64,000 nucleotides of DNA from Caenispirillum salinarum AK4 (GTDB lineage Bacteria; Pseudomonadota; Alphaproteobacteria; Rhodospirillales; Rhodospirillaceae): the NCBI RefSeq assembly GCF_000315795.1, contig NZ_ANHY01000007.1, positions 62,001 to 126,000 on the forward strand, given 5' to 3'. The notes below the pieces were generated by a model that saw only the letters and a list, made by a program, of their open reading frames with translations, made no database searches and was not told where the DNA came from. The translations under genes and the position numbers were made by a program. This document shows positions 46,259-55,489 of the stretch, piece by piece (position 1 is the first letter of the stretch; each line of letters begins with the position of its first letter).

Positions 46259-48166
46259 ATGCCTGATCCCCGCCTGATCTCTTTGACCGGTCCGGCCCCC
46301 GCTGCCGCGCCGGCCGACCGCCCCGGCGGCGGCGATGGCGACCCCTATCTGGGCCGACGAGCCGGCAGCGGCGCCCGTGCGGGCGGTACTGGCGGTGCTG
46401 GCGGTGCGGAGCGCCCCGGCGACGCCGGCCTGCACTCCCACGACGACGCGGCGCGCAGCCACCGGGCCGACGATGCCGACGCCGCCCGCATCGGTCACGA
46501 GCGCCGGGACGAGCGCCATTTCATCCGCGTGCCCGTGCCCTTCAGCGTGGAGTTCGCGAAGGACAACCGCGTGCTGCGCGGCGGCGACCTCTCGCTGGGC
46601 GGCTTTTCGGTGCACGGCGAGAATGCGCCGGAGGCCGGCACTGTGGCCGAGGTGTCGCTGCTGATCGCGGCGGGCCCGGCGCAGCTCATCGTCCCGGCGA
46701 CGGCGCGCGCCATCCGCACGCGGTCGCGCAACGGCGGCGAGGAAACCGCCTTCGAGATCACCGACATCGACCAGCGCCACCGCGAGGTCCTGCGCCGTGT
46801 CATCCGCACCTACCTGAGCGGCCGTTACGCGGCGCTGGAGGATATGGTCGACGACGAGGACCCGCAGACCCCGCGCAAGCGGTCCGCAGCGGCGGCCGCC
46901 CAGGCGGCCGAGAAGCACGACAGGCGCCCCAAGCCCTGGGGCCGCTATCTGGCTCTGGGCGCGGCGGCGGCGGCTCTGCTGGCCGTGGTCGGCGCCACCG
47001 CCTACCGCAACTTCATGCTGATCGAGCCCGACTTCGCCGCCGTCACGGCGCCGCGGGTGGACATCCGCGCGCCGGGCTCGGGCGTCCTGGCCGAGCACAA
47101 TCTGGAGGCCGGGGACCGCGTGAACCGCGACGAATTGTTGGTGCGCGTGGTCAACAGCGACCTGCGCACCGACCTCATGCTCGCCCGCGCCGCCTACCGC
47201 TACAACGAGCGGCTGATCGAGAACGTGCAGGAGCGGCTGAACCAGCCGCAGGTGGAGCAGGTCTCCATGGCCGAAACCGCCGCGCCGCCGGAGGACGGCC
47301 CTGTGAAGTACAGCCTGGTGGATGCCGAAATCGCCCGCGCCCGCATCGACGAGTTTCAGACCGCGCGCGACTTCGAGGTATCGAAGATCGCCGCCCTGGA
47401 AGCCCGCATGGCGGCCAACGACGTCTACAGCCCGTGCAACTGCCTGGTGGCCTGGGCCCGCAGCGCGGCCGGCGGCAGCTACATCGACCAGTCGGAACGC
47501 ATCATCACGCTGATCGAGACCGGCGACGACGACCTGCTGGTCGAGGCGCTGGTTCACATGAGCCAGATCGACCGCATCGAACCGCACCAGCGCGCCTTCG
47601 TCGCCCTGCCCAACGCCAGCGAGCCCATCGAGGCGCGCGTGCACGCCGTCTCGCTGGACGTGGAGCGGCAGCCGCGCGCCGGTTTCCCCAAGTGGGTGCG
47701 CCAGCAGCAGAACGTCGCCAGCGTCCTGCTGGTGCCCGAGCAGCCCCTGCCCGCCAGCGCCGTCGGCGTGCCGGTGGACGTCCGCTTCTCGGAAGCCCCG
47801 GTGCTGGACGAGGCCGCCGAGTGGGTGTGGCAGGGCGGCCGTGCCGCGATCCAGACCGCCGGCCGCGCCGCCGGCGCCGCGTGGCGCGAGATCAGTGGCG
47901 CCGTCGACGAGGCGGCCGAGGAGACCGGCATTCCAATCGACCGCACCGACCCGCCGGCGGAACCGCGCGAGGAGGCCCCGACGGGCGGAACCGGTCAGCC
48001 GGCAGCGCCCGAGGGCGCGGGACACGAAACCGGCGGCACCGACGCCGGCGGCACGGGAGCCGGCGGGCAGGTGCCGGAACAGACGGCCGCCGTGCCGGAA
48101 GGCACCGCCGAGGCGGACGGCGTCACCGTCCCCAAACCCAAGCCGGAAGGCGAGGGCAGCAAGTAA
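46259..48166 (+). CDS. Alg44-like PilZ / membrane-fusion protein
   Basis: This 635-residue inner-membrane protein has a Gly/Ala/His-rich leader (residues 1-80), a PilZ domain (about 82-190), a membrane segment (about 229-247) and a periplasmic HlyD-like part (about 255-530). The c-di-GMP contacts are intact: the RxxxR element (Arg86, Arg90) and DxSxxG (Asp110, Ser112, Gly115). A Pro/Gly/Glu-rich tail (about 550-635) is unusual. In alginate producers Alg44 binds c-di-GMP and activates Alg8, so the same control is inferred here. GAGGAG serves as ribosome site. The 85-base gap after the synthase gene contains a small hairpin (46210-46226). Confidence 0.9.
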   Translation: MPDPRLISLTGPAPAAAPADRPGGGDGDPYLGRRAGSGARAGGTGGAGGAERPGDAGLHSHDDAARSHRADDADAARIGHERRDERHFIRVPVPFSVEFAKDNRVLRGGDLSLGGFSVHGENAPEAGTVAEVSLLIAAGPAQLIVPATARAIRTRSRNGGEETAFEITDIDQRHREVLRRVIRTYLSGRYAALEDMVDDEDPQTPRKRSAAAAAQAAEKHDRRPKPWGRYLALGAAAAALLAVVGATAYRNFMLIEPDFAAVTAPRVDIRAPGSGVLAEHNLEAGDRVNRDELLVRVVNSDLRTDLMLARAAYRYNERLIENVQERLNQPQVEQVSMAETAAPPEDGPVKYSLVDAEIARARIDEFQTARDFEVSKIAALEARMAANDVYSPCNCLVAWARSAAGGSYIDQSERIITLIETGDDDLLVEALVHMSQIDRIEPHQRAFVALPNASEPIEARVHAVSLDVERQPRAGFPKWVRQQQNVASVLLVPEQPLPASAVGVPVDVRFSEAPVLDEAAEWVWQGGRAAIQTAGRAAGAAWREISGAVDEAAEETGIPIDRTDPPAEPREEAPTGGTGQPAAPEGAGHETGGTDAGGTGAGGQVPEQTAAVPEGTAEADGVTVPKPKPEGEGSK

Positions 48167-48289
48167 ATTCGCTACTCCCTGCGGCGTAACCGGGAAACCT
48201 TTTCCAGGAAGGGCCGTAGTAGTGGCGAGATAAAATACAGCTGGCATCAGGCCGGCGACTACGGGATCAATGTAAAAGAGGCGTTACCC

Positions 48290-49651
48290 ATGAATATCAC
48301 CGTCATCGGCACCGGTTATGTCGGCCTCGTGTCCGGCGCTTGTCTTTCCGAACTCGGTGCGCATGTGACCTGCGTCGACCTTGACGAGGGCAAGGTGGAG
48401 CGCCTGAAACAGGGCATCATGCCCATCTACGAACCGGGCCTGGAAGACATCGTGGTCACCAACCATGAGGCCGGCAAGCTGGACTTCACCACCGACACCG
48501 GCGCGGCCGTCGCCAAGAGCGACGCGGTCTTCATCGCCGTCGGCACCCCGCAGGCCGACGGCCAGGCGGAAGCGGACATGAGCTATGTCTACGGCGCCGC
48601 CAAGGGCATCGCGCCGCACCTGAAGGGCTATACGGTGATCATCGACAAGTCGACCGTGCCCGTCGGGACCGCCCGCCGCGTAGCCGAGATCATCCGCGCC
48701 GAAAATCCCAACGCCGACTTCGACGTGGCGTCCAATCCCGAGTTCCTGCGCGAGGGGTCGGCCGTGGGCGACTTCATGCGCCCCGACCGCGTGGTGCTGG
48801 GCGCCGACACCGAGCGCGCCATGACCGTCCTGCGCCGCATCTACCGTCCGCTTGCCCTGACCGGCGTGCCGGTGGAGGAGTGCAACCCGGAAACGGCGGA
48901 GATGGCCAAGTACGCCTCCAACAGCTTCCTGGCCGCCAAGATCACCTTCATCAACCAGGTCGCCGACCTGTGCGAGAAGTCCGGCGCCGACGTCGAGGAC
49001 GTGGCCCGCTCCATGGGTCTGGACAAGCGCATCGGTCCCATGTTCCTGAAGGCCGGCCCCGGCTACGGCGGCAGCTGCTTCCCCAAGGACACCAACGCCT
49101 TTGCCGTCATCGGCCGGCGCAACGGCAGCCCGCAGCATCTGGTGGAGGCCGTCATCACCGCCAACGAGGACCGCAAGCGCCGCATGTGCGAGCGCATCGT
49201 GGAAGCCTGCGGCGGATCGGTCGAGGGCAAGACCATCGCCGTACTGGGCCTGACCTTCAAGCCCGACACCGACGACGTGCGCGACAGCCCGGCCCTGACC
49301 ATCGTCAGCAAGCTGCACGAGATGGGCGCCCGGGTTAAGGCGCACGACCCCATGGGCGCCGAACACGCCCAGGCCATCTTCGGCAAGCAGGCCGCCGAGA
49401 TCTGCGACGAGCCCTACGCCTGCGCCACCGGCGCCGACGCGGTCGCCGTGGTCACCGACTGGGCGCACTTCAAGACGCTCGACCTCAAGCGCCTGGCCGC
49501 CACCGTGCGCGGCAAAGTGGTGGTCGACATGCGCAACATCTGGGACGCCGACGAGGCCATCGCCAACGGCTTCGACTACCACTGCATCGGCCGCGCGCCG
49601 CGCTTCGCCGCGCGGGAACAGGCCGCGCCCCTGCGCCGCGCGGCGGAGTGA
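48290..49651 (+). CDS. ugd: UDP-glucose 6-dehydrogenase
   Basis: This 453-residue NAD-dependent enzyme makes a nucleotide-uronic acid. The N-terminus MNITVIGTGYVGLVSGACLS (Rossmann fold) is typical of UDP-glucose dehydrogenases, as are PIYEPGLE (about residues 45-52), NPEFLREGSA (about 149-158), the catalytic-Cys motif GYGGSCFPKDTNA (about 261-273) and FKPDTDDVRDSP (about 323-334). GDP-mannose dehydrogenase (AlgD) has recognisably different forms (FGLGYVGAV, GGSCLPKD). The assignment to UDP-glucose is by motif and not tested. Its place inside the Alg8/Alg44 operon suggests it supplies the polymer precursor. Confidence 0.9.
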   Translation: MNITVIGTGYVGLVSGACLSELGAHVTCVDLDEGKVERLKQGIMPIYEPGLEDIVVTNHEAGKLDFTTDTGAAVAKSDAVFIAVGTPQADGQAEADMSYVYGAAKGIAPHLKGYTVIIDKSTVPVGTARRVAEIIRAENPNADFDVASNPEFLREGSAVGDFMRPDRVVLGADTERAMTVLRRIYRPLALTGVPVEECNPETAEMAKYASNSFLAAKITFINQVADLCEKSGADVEDVARSMGLDKRIGPMFLKAGPGYGGSCFPKDTNAFAVIGRRNGSPQHLVEAVITANEDRKRRMCERIVEACGGSVEGKTIAVLGLTFKPDTDDVRDSPALTIVSKLHEMGARVKAHDPMGAEHAQAIFGKQAAEICDEPYACATGADAVAVVTDWAHFKTLDLKRLAATVRGKVVVDMRNIWDADEAIANGFDYHCIGRAPRFAAREQAAPLRRAAE

Positions 49652-49671
49652 CACAGCAAGGGATGCCCATC

Positions 49672-50634
49672 ATGCGACATGCCGTTCCGACCCCTCGGCG
49701 GAACGCGGCCTCGCGGGTGGCGGGGGCTTTCGCCCTCGCCGCCCTGGTGGTTTCCACCACCACCGCCCTGCCCGCCCCTGCGGGCGCCGCCAAGGACCTG
49801 AAGGCGACCGACCCCGACGCCATCACCAAGACGCCGGCCGTCGTCGCCTGTTCCGTCCGTTACCCGCTGGTCGCCGACCTGACGCCGGCCATGGCCGCGC
49901 GCAACGGCAAGAAGGCCATTCGCGAAGGCTTTGACAGCCGCAAGCAGTGGGGCACCAAGAAGAACGTGCGTGTCCTGCGCCCGCGCGACAGCGGCATCGG
50001 CGAGCCCGCCCTGCGGGTGACCTACCCGAAGGGCACCTCCAGCCCCAGCGACAACGGCAAGGGCGGCGCCGGCTTCTACAGCGCCATGGAAATCCCGCCC
50101 GGCACGGATCGTGCCTGCCTGCGCTACAAGGTGCGCTTCCCGGAAGGCTTCGAATTCGTCAAGGGCGGCAAGCTGCCCGGCCTTTACGGCGGCAAGGCGC
50201 CGTCGGGCGGCGACGATGTGTCGGGCGAGAACGGCTTTTCCATGCGCCTGATGTGGCGCGAGGACGGCCAGGGCGAGGTGTACGAGTACGTCGCCAACAA
50301 GGGCGAGGACACCGATTACGGCCTGTCCGTCGGCCGCGGCCTGTGGACCTTCCCGACCGGCCGCTGGGTGACGGTGGAGCAGGAGGTGATCCTCAACGAC
50401 CCCGACCGCGCCGACGGCATCGTCCGCATCTGGATCGACGGCAAGCCGATCCTGGAGCAGGACGACATCGCCTACCGCACCGAGGAGGGCGATGCCATCA
50501 GCGGCCTGATGTTCTCCACGTTCTTCGGCGGCAGCGGCAAGGAGTGGCGCACGCCGCGCGAACAGCATGTGGATTTCGGCGACTTCCGCCTCTACGCCCC
50601 GACCGACGCGGACGCCGCAGACAGCCGGGGGTGA
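49672..50634 (+). CDS. Secreted polysaccharide lyase, PL14-like
   Basis: This protein of about 320 residues has a signal peptide (about residues 1-40, basic then hydrophobic, ending APAGAA). The mature part has the jelly-roll lyase signature GGKLPGLYGGKAP (about 166-178), FSMRLMWREDGQGEVYEYV (in parts, about 189-207), WTFPTGRWVTVEQEVILN (in parts) and DGIVRIWIDGKPIL (about 246-259). PL14 and the related PL20 enzymes cut alginate or glucuronan. The ATG at 49672 is preferred because of its AAGGG site; a GTG overlapping the ugd stop (49648) and an ATG at 49663 are alternatives. It probably trims or clears polymer in the periplasm. Confidence 0.8.
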   Translation: MRHAVPTPRRNAASRVAGAFALAALVVSTTTALPAPAGAAKDLKATDPDAITKTPAVVACSVRYPLVADLTPAMAARNGKKAIREGFDSRKQWGTKKNVRVLRPRDSGIGEPALRVTYPKGTSSPSDNGKGGAGFYSAMEIPPGTDRACLRYKVRFPEGFEFVKGGKLPGLYGGKAPSGGDDVSGENGFSMRLMWREDGQGEVYEYVANKGEDTDYGLSVGRGLWTFPTGRWVTVEQEVILNDPDRADGIVRIWIDGKPILEQDDIAYRTEEGDAISGLMFSTFFGGSGKEWRTPREQHVDFGDFRLYAPTDADAADSRG

Positions 50635-50672
50635 CGCCCCCGCCCCTTTTGCGTACCGGGAGCCCGTATCGA

Positions 50673-51914
50673 ATGCCCACCATCCCGACCACCCTGCGCC
50701 GCCTGACCGCCGGAGCGCTCGGCCTCTGCGCCGCCGTGGCCGTGCCGCTGACAGCCGGGCCGGCGGACGCGCTGACGCTCGAGGAACGCCGGGCGCTGGA
50801 CCTGTCGGAGTACAAGGTGACCGATCCCGGCGCCTCCTACTTCGACGTGGCCGAGCGCCGCGCCCTGCTGGACCGCACGCGCAATCCCATGCTCCTGCAG
50901 ATTGCCCAGGACCTGAAGACCGGGCCCAGCTGCGCCCAGCTTCTGGCGCTGCCGCCGCTGGACCACCGCATCCGCATCCCCGGCTTCTATCCGCAGCCGG
51001 ACGCCTGGCGCGTCGCGGCGCAGCCGTTGTTCCAGTTCGAGGACAGCGTCACCGAGCTCGCCGGCTCCTACGTCGCCAGCGGCGATCCCTATTATGCCGA
51101 ATGCCTCGTGACGTTCCTGGACAAGTGGGCGCAGGCCGATGCGCTGATGGATTTCCACTACACGATTGCCGAGCCGCAGGCCTGGTACTCCACGGAATCC
51201 ATGATCTTTGCCGCCGCGCTGGCCTATTCCGTCGTGCGCAACGAGGTCGAGGGCATGCACGACGCAACCGAGCGCGTCGACGCCTGGATGCGGCGCCTGG
51301 CGAAAAAGCACTCCGCCATTCCCGGCGAGCACCCCAGTTGCTGCAACAACCATTTCTACCGCCGCGCCCTTTACGCCGCCATGGTCGGCGTGATGAGCGA
51401 GGATGACGAGCTGTTCCGGTTCGGCGTCAGCGCCATCTATTCGGCCCTGCACGACATGACCGACGAGGGGGCCATGCCGCTGGAAATGCAGCGCGGCCGC
51501 CGCGCCATGCACTACCAGAACTATGCGCTGCTCTACCTCATCCCGATCATGCAGATCGTGGAGCGCCAGGGCTACGACGTCTTCGAGATGACGGTAAACG
51601 GCAACTCCATCCACGATGCCGTGCGGTTCGCCATCAACGTCATCGAGGACCCCAACCGGCTGGGCGATCTGGCGCCGACAGACCAGTACAAGGGATTCCT
51701 GCTGGACGACCAGTATTTCGCCTGGATGGAGATTTACCTGTCCCGCTTCGACAACGCCAAGCTGTCGGAATTCATCCGCTACCAGCGCCCGGTCTACAAC
51801 CGCAGCGCCGGCGGGTACGTCACGCTCTACTTCATGGACCCTGACGCGCAGATACAGACGGTCGCCCGCGACAAGCGCAAGACGCTGGTGACCGAAGGCG
51901 AGGAAGCCTGGTGA
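50673..51914 (+). CDS. algL: AlgL-like alginate lyase (PL5)
   Basis: This 413-residue periplasmic lyase has a signal peptide (about residues 1-33). The PL5 catalytic set is visible by comparison with Pseudomonas AlgL: Asn226-His227 in CCNNHFYR and Arg274 with Tyr281 in EMQRGRRAMHYQNYAL. The (alpha/alpha) barrel region WYSTESMIFAAALAYSVVRN is also characteristic. In alginate producers AlgL clears polymer that strays into the periplasm. Gene order (synthase, Alg44, dehydrogenase, lyases, AlgK) suggests the same role here. The CC pair before the active-site Asn is a small oddity. Confidence 0.9.
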   Translation: MPTIPTTLRRLTAGALGLCAAVAVPLTAGPADALTLEERRALDLSEYKVTDPGASYFDVAERRALLDRTRNPMLLQIAQDLKTGPSCAQLLALPPLDHRIRIPGFYPQPDAWRVAAQPLFQFEDSVTELAGSYVASGDPYYAECLVTFLDKWAQADALMDFHYTIAEPQAWYSTESMIFAAALAYSVVRNEVEGMHDATERVDAWMRRLAKKHSAIPGEHPSCCNNHFYRRALYAAMVGVMSEDDELFRFGVSAIYSALHDMTDEGAMPLEMQRGRRAMHYQNYALLYLIPIMQIVERQGYDVFEMTVNGNSIHDAVRFAINVIEDPNRLGDLAPTDQYKGFLLDDQYFAWMEIYLSRFDNAKLSEFIRYQRPVYNRSAGGYVTLYFMDPDAQIQTVARDKRKTLVTEGEEAW

Positions 51915-51985
51915 CGGCAGCACAGATCCGACAGCGCCGCCCCCGGCCATCCCGCCGAGACCGATCGATCACAGGAGACCGCTCC

Positions 51986-54748
51986 ATGACCCGCACCGAC
52001 CGCCGTTCCGCCGCCCGCCGCCGTCTGTTCGCCTCCGCCGCCGCCGTGGCCCTGCTGGCGGGCTGCGCCGGCGCCGGAACGGGCGTCGATGCCCCGCGTG
52101 CGCCGCAGGAGGCCCGACAGCTCGATCCCGCCTACGAGGACTGGTTCGACGGCGGCCGGGTCATCGAGATGGATTCCATCGCCTGGGACCGCGTGAAGAA
52201 CGCCCGCCGCGCCCGCGAGTCCGGGGACACGCAGCGCGCGCTGTCCATACTGACCGGCATGGCCGACGACGAGTACCCCATCGCCTATTACGAATTGGGG
52301 AAGATGTACGAACGCGGCGAGGGCGTCCCGCAGGACGTCGCGCGGGCCGCCGACCTGTACGGCGCGGCCCTGCGCCGCCCGTCGCCCATCCAGGGACAGG
52401 CGTCGTTCAAGCTTGGGCGCATGTTCCGCGACGGCGAGGGCATGCCCGAGAACGCCCCCCTCGCCTACCGCCTTCTGCGCCAGGCCGTGGCAGAGGGCGC
52501 CGGACCGGACGCGCGCGCCGAACTGGCCGCCATGCTTGCCGCCGGCGAAGGCGTGGAACCCAATCCGAAGGAAGCCGCCGACCTGTACCGCGCGGCCGCC
52601 ACCGCCGGCAACGCCGATGCCCTGCGCGCCCTGGCCGCCGCCCACGGTCCCGGCGGCTGGCTGGGCGAAGACCCGCAGCGCAGCGGCGACTACGCCCGCC
52701 ACTACGCCCAGGCGCTGGAGAAGCAGGCGCGCCAGGGCGACACCGATGCCATGGTCAAGCTCGCGCGGCTCTACAGCGAGGACGGCCTGCTGCCCGCCGA
52801 TCCCCAGCGCAGCCGCCGCTGGCTGTCGGCCGCCGCCGAGGCCGGCGACGCCGATGCCCTGGGCGAGGCCGGCGAGGCCCTGATTGCACGGGGCGAGCGG
52901 CAGCGCGGGCTCGACCTGCTTCAGCGCGCGGCCGAAGCCGGCGACGTCGAGAGCATGACCCACCTGGGCAAGGCCTACCTGGGCGGCGATGGCGGCCCCG
53001 CCCGGCCGCAGCAGGCGGAGCGCTGGCTGACCCGGGCGGCCGAACAGGGCGACGCCAATGCCGCGGTGGCGCTCGGCCGGGCCTATGTCGAAGGCCGCGC
53101 CCTTCCCCGCGACACGGCCCGCGGCGTGGCGCTGCTCGAACAGGGCGCGACCCAGGGCGACGCCCTGGCGCTTGCCGCCCTCGGCGACATCTACCTCGAC
53201 GGCGAGGGCGTGCCGGCCAATCCGACGAAGGCCGTCAGCTACCTGCAGCGCGGCCACGAAGCCGGCAGCGACTATGCCACCGCACAATTGGGCGAGGCCC
53301 TTCTTCACGGCAAGGGCACCGCCGCCGACCCGCAGCGCGCCGAAAGCCTGCTGACCCAGGCCGCCCGCGCCGGACAGGGAAGTGCCGCCCTGGAACTGGG
53401 CACGGCCTACCTTGAGGGCGAGGCCCTGCCCCGCCAGCCGCGCCGCGCTGCGGAACTGCTGCGCCAGGCGGCCCAGGCGGGCAACGTCACCGCCAAGACC
53501 AAGCTCGGCGCCGCCTATCTGGACGGCACCGTCCCGGGAGGATCGCCGTCGCGCGGGGTGGCGCTGCTTGAGGACGCCGCCACCGCCGGTGACGACTACG
53601 CCATGGTCGTGCTCGGCCGCGCCTACCGCAAGGGCACCGGCGTGGAGACCGATCTGGCCCAGGCGGAATACTGGCTGAACAAGGCGAAGGCCGCGGGTCA
53701 TCCGTCGGCGCAGGATGCGCTGGCCCGCACCTACTTCGCCCGCGCCGAGGGCGGCAGCATCGGGGAAATCCGCAAGGCTGCCGAGATGGGGCACGCGGGC
53801 TCCATGGCCGATCTGGGCCGCGCCTATCTGGCGGGCCAGGGCGTCGAGCGATCGCCGCAGCAGGCCGAGCGGTGGCTCAAGAAGGCCTCCGCCGAGGGCC
53901 ACGCCGGCGCCGCCGCGACGCTCGGCCGGATGTACCTGGAGGGTGACGGGGTGACTCGCGACCCGCAACAGGGCGTCGACTTCCTGAAGACCGCCGTCGC
54001 CCGCGGCCATGCCGGCGCGCGCGGTGACCTGGGCGAGGTCCTGCTGACCGGAAACGGGGTTCCGGCCGAGCCCGAGCGCGGCGCGGCACTGCTGCAGCAG
54101 GCCGCCGACGCCGGCAGCACGGCCGCCCGGCTGATCCTCGGCGAGGCCTACCTGACCGGCAAGGGGCCCCTGCCCCAGGACCGCGAAAAGGCCCGCGCCA
54201 TCCTCACCGCCGCCGCCGAGGCCGGCGAGCCCTACGCGGCGCAGCTTCTGGGCGAAAGCTACCTGGAGGGCCGCGGCCTGGAACAGGACCCCGAACAGGC
54301 GCGCAAGTGGCTCGCGCGCGCCGCGGAGGCGGGGCAGGCCTCGGCCATGAACGAGTTGGGGCGGGCGCTGCTGCGCGGCGAGAACGGCATTCCCCAGGAC
54401 ACCGCCCGCGGCGCCGAGCTTCTGCGCGCCGCCGCCGAGCAGGGCCACGCCGGTGCGCAGACGACACTGGGACGCGAATACCTGCGCGGGCGGTATGTGG
54501 AGGAAAACCGCCCGAAGGCCGTGGAGTACTTCTTCAGCGCCGCCAGGCAGGGGCACCCCTCGGCCCGCCTCGCGCTCGCCAAGGCGTATCTCCAGGCCAA
54601 CGGCCTGCCGCGCGCCAACCAGGAGCAGGCCCTGCTGTGGCTCAATCAGGTGATGGAGAGCGACAGCCGCATCGCCCTGCAGACCCTGCGCGACCTGTTG
54701 GCCGACACCCAGACCGCCGAAGCGGCGGCCGCGGCCGAGGGCGGGTGA
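51986..54748 (+). CDS. AlgK-like outer-membrane lipoprotein with about 22 Sel1 repeats
   Basis: This 920-residue protein begins with a lipoprotein signal, with lipobox LLAGC around residues 20-24. By eye it contains about 22 Sel1-like repeats of about 36 residues (pattern LGxxYLxGxGVxxDxxxAxxLLxxAAxxG) from about residue 90 to the end. Pseudomonas AlgK has under half as many. AlgK scaffolds the trans-envelope alginate complex and its outer-membrane channel, so a related role is inferred. The ATG at 51986 has a CAGGAGA ribosome site; the frame opens earlier at a GTG overlapping the algL stop. No AlgE-type channel gene is in the window. Confidence 0.87.
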   Translation: MTRTDRRSAARRRLFASAAAVALLAGCAGAGTGVDAPRAPQEARQLDPAYEDWFDGGRVIEMDSIAWDRVKNARRARESGDTQRALSILTGMADDEYPIAYYELGKMYERGEGVPQDVARAADLYGAALRRPSPIQGQASFKLGRMFRDGEGMPENAPLAYRLLRQAVAEGAGPDARAELAAMLAAGEGVEPNPKEAADLYRAAATAGNADALRALAAAHGPGGWLGEDPQRSGDYARHYAQALEKQARQGDTDAMVKLARLYSEDGLLPADPQRSRRWLSAAAEAGDADALGEAGEALIARGERQRGLDLLQRAAEAGDVESMTHLGKAYLGGDGGPARPQQAERWLTRAAEQGDANAAVALGRAYVEGRALPRDTARGVALLEQGATQGDALALAALGDIYLDGEGVPANPTKAVSYLQRGHEAGSDYATAQLGEALLHGKGTAADPQRAESLLTQAARAGQGSAALELGTAYLEGEALPRQPRRAAELLRQAAQAGNVTAKTKLGAAYLDGTVPGGSPSRGVALLEDAATAGDDYAMVVLGRAYRKGTGVETDLAQAEYWLNKAKAAGHPSAQDALARTYFARAEGGSIGEIRKAAEMGHAGSMADLGRAYLAGQGVERSPQQAERWLKKASAEGHAGAAATLGRMYLEGDGVTRDPQQGVDFLKTAVARGHAGARGDLGEVLLTGNGVPAEPERGAALLQQAADAGSTAARLILGEAYLTGKGPLPQDREKARAILTAAAEAGEPYAAQLLGESYLEGRGLEQDPEQARKWLARAAEAGQASAMNELGRALLRGENGIPQDTARGAELLRAAAEQGHAGAQTTLGREYLRGRYVEENRPKAVEYFFSAARQGHPSARLALAKAYLQANGLPRANQEQALLWLNQVMESDSRIALQTLRDLLADTQTAEAAAAAEGG

Positions 54749-54805
54749 CGCGGCGGGGCGCATCGTCCTCTCGTCATGCCGGCGGGCTTCGGCCATACTG
54801 CCGGC

Positions 54806-55393
54806 ATGACGACATCGCCCCTCATGACCGACTTCAACGACGACGACTTCTGGGTGTTCGGCTACGGCTCCCTGATGTGGAACCCGGGCTTCACGGCCCT
54901 GCACTGGGAGCCCGCCGTGCTGGAAGGCCATCAGCGCCGGTTCTGCATCTATTCCACCCACTACCGCGGCACGCCTGACCATCCCGGCCTCGTGCTGGGC
55001 CTGGCACCGGGCGGCGCCTGTCCCGGCGTCGCCTTCCACGTGGCGCGCGACAACGCCCCGGCGGTGCGCGACTATCTGCGCGAGCGGGAACTGGTCGGCT
55101 ACGCCTACACCGAAGCCCTGCTGCCCGTCGCCTTGCGCGACAGCGGGCGGACGGTCACCTGCTACACCTTCGTCGCCGACCCCTCTCACCGCCAGTACGC
55201 CGGCGACCTGGGCGTCGGGCCCTCGGCCGAGATCATCATGGAGGCCATGGGCAAGGGCGGCCTGAACCGCGACTACCTCATCAACACGGTGCGAGAGCTG
55301 GAGGACCACGGTGTCTTCGAGGCGCCTCTGCACGACCTGCTGGAAGAGGTGGAGCGCCGCACCGGCACGGTCATGGCCGGCGACGGCATCTGA
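54806..55393 (+). CDS. chaC: ChaC-type gamma-glutamylcyclotransferase
   Basis: This protein of about 195 residues has the family motif FGYGSLMWNPGF (about residues 17-28) and GLNRDYLINTVREL near the C-terminus, as in ChaC glutathione-specific gamma-glutamylcyclotransferases that release 5-oxoproline. The catalytic Glu is probably in the RERELVGYAY region. The start is uncertain: ATGs at 54776, 54806 and 54824 all lack a clear ribosome site, and I chose 54806. It is separate from the polysaccharide operon in function. Confidence 0.88.
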   Translation: MTTSPLMTDFNDDDFWVFGYGSLMWNPGFTALHWEPAVLEGHQRRFCIYSTHYRGTPDHPGLVLGLAPGGACPGVAFHVARDNAPAVRDYLRERELVGYAYTEALLPVALRDSGRTVTCYTFVADPSHRQYAGDLGVGPSAEIIMEAMGKGGLNRDYLINTVRELEDHGVFEAPLHDLLEEVERRTGTVMAGDGI

Positions 55394-55489
55394 AACCGCC
55401 AGGTTTCCGTTAAGGCTCTAGGCGACGGGGCGGCCGCCGCTGTAGAGTGCCGCCCCCGCCCCTTCGGTGCTCCCCCACGAGGTTTTTTC

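Noticed and set aside
51827-55333. A 1168-codon open frame on the minus strand opposite algL-algK-chaC
   Set aside because: It mirrors the codon-position GC bias of the Sel1-repeat gene. The coding strand has a lipobox, ribosome site and repeat motifs, and the antisense frame shows no recognisable domain.
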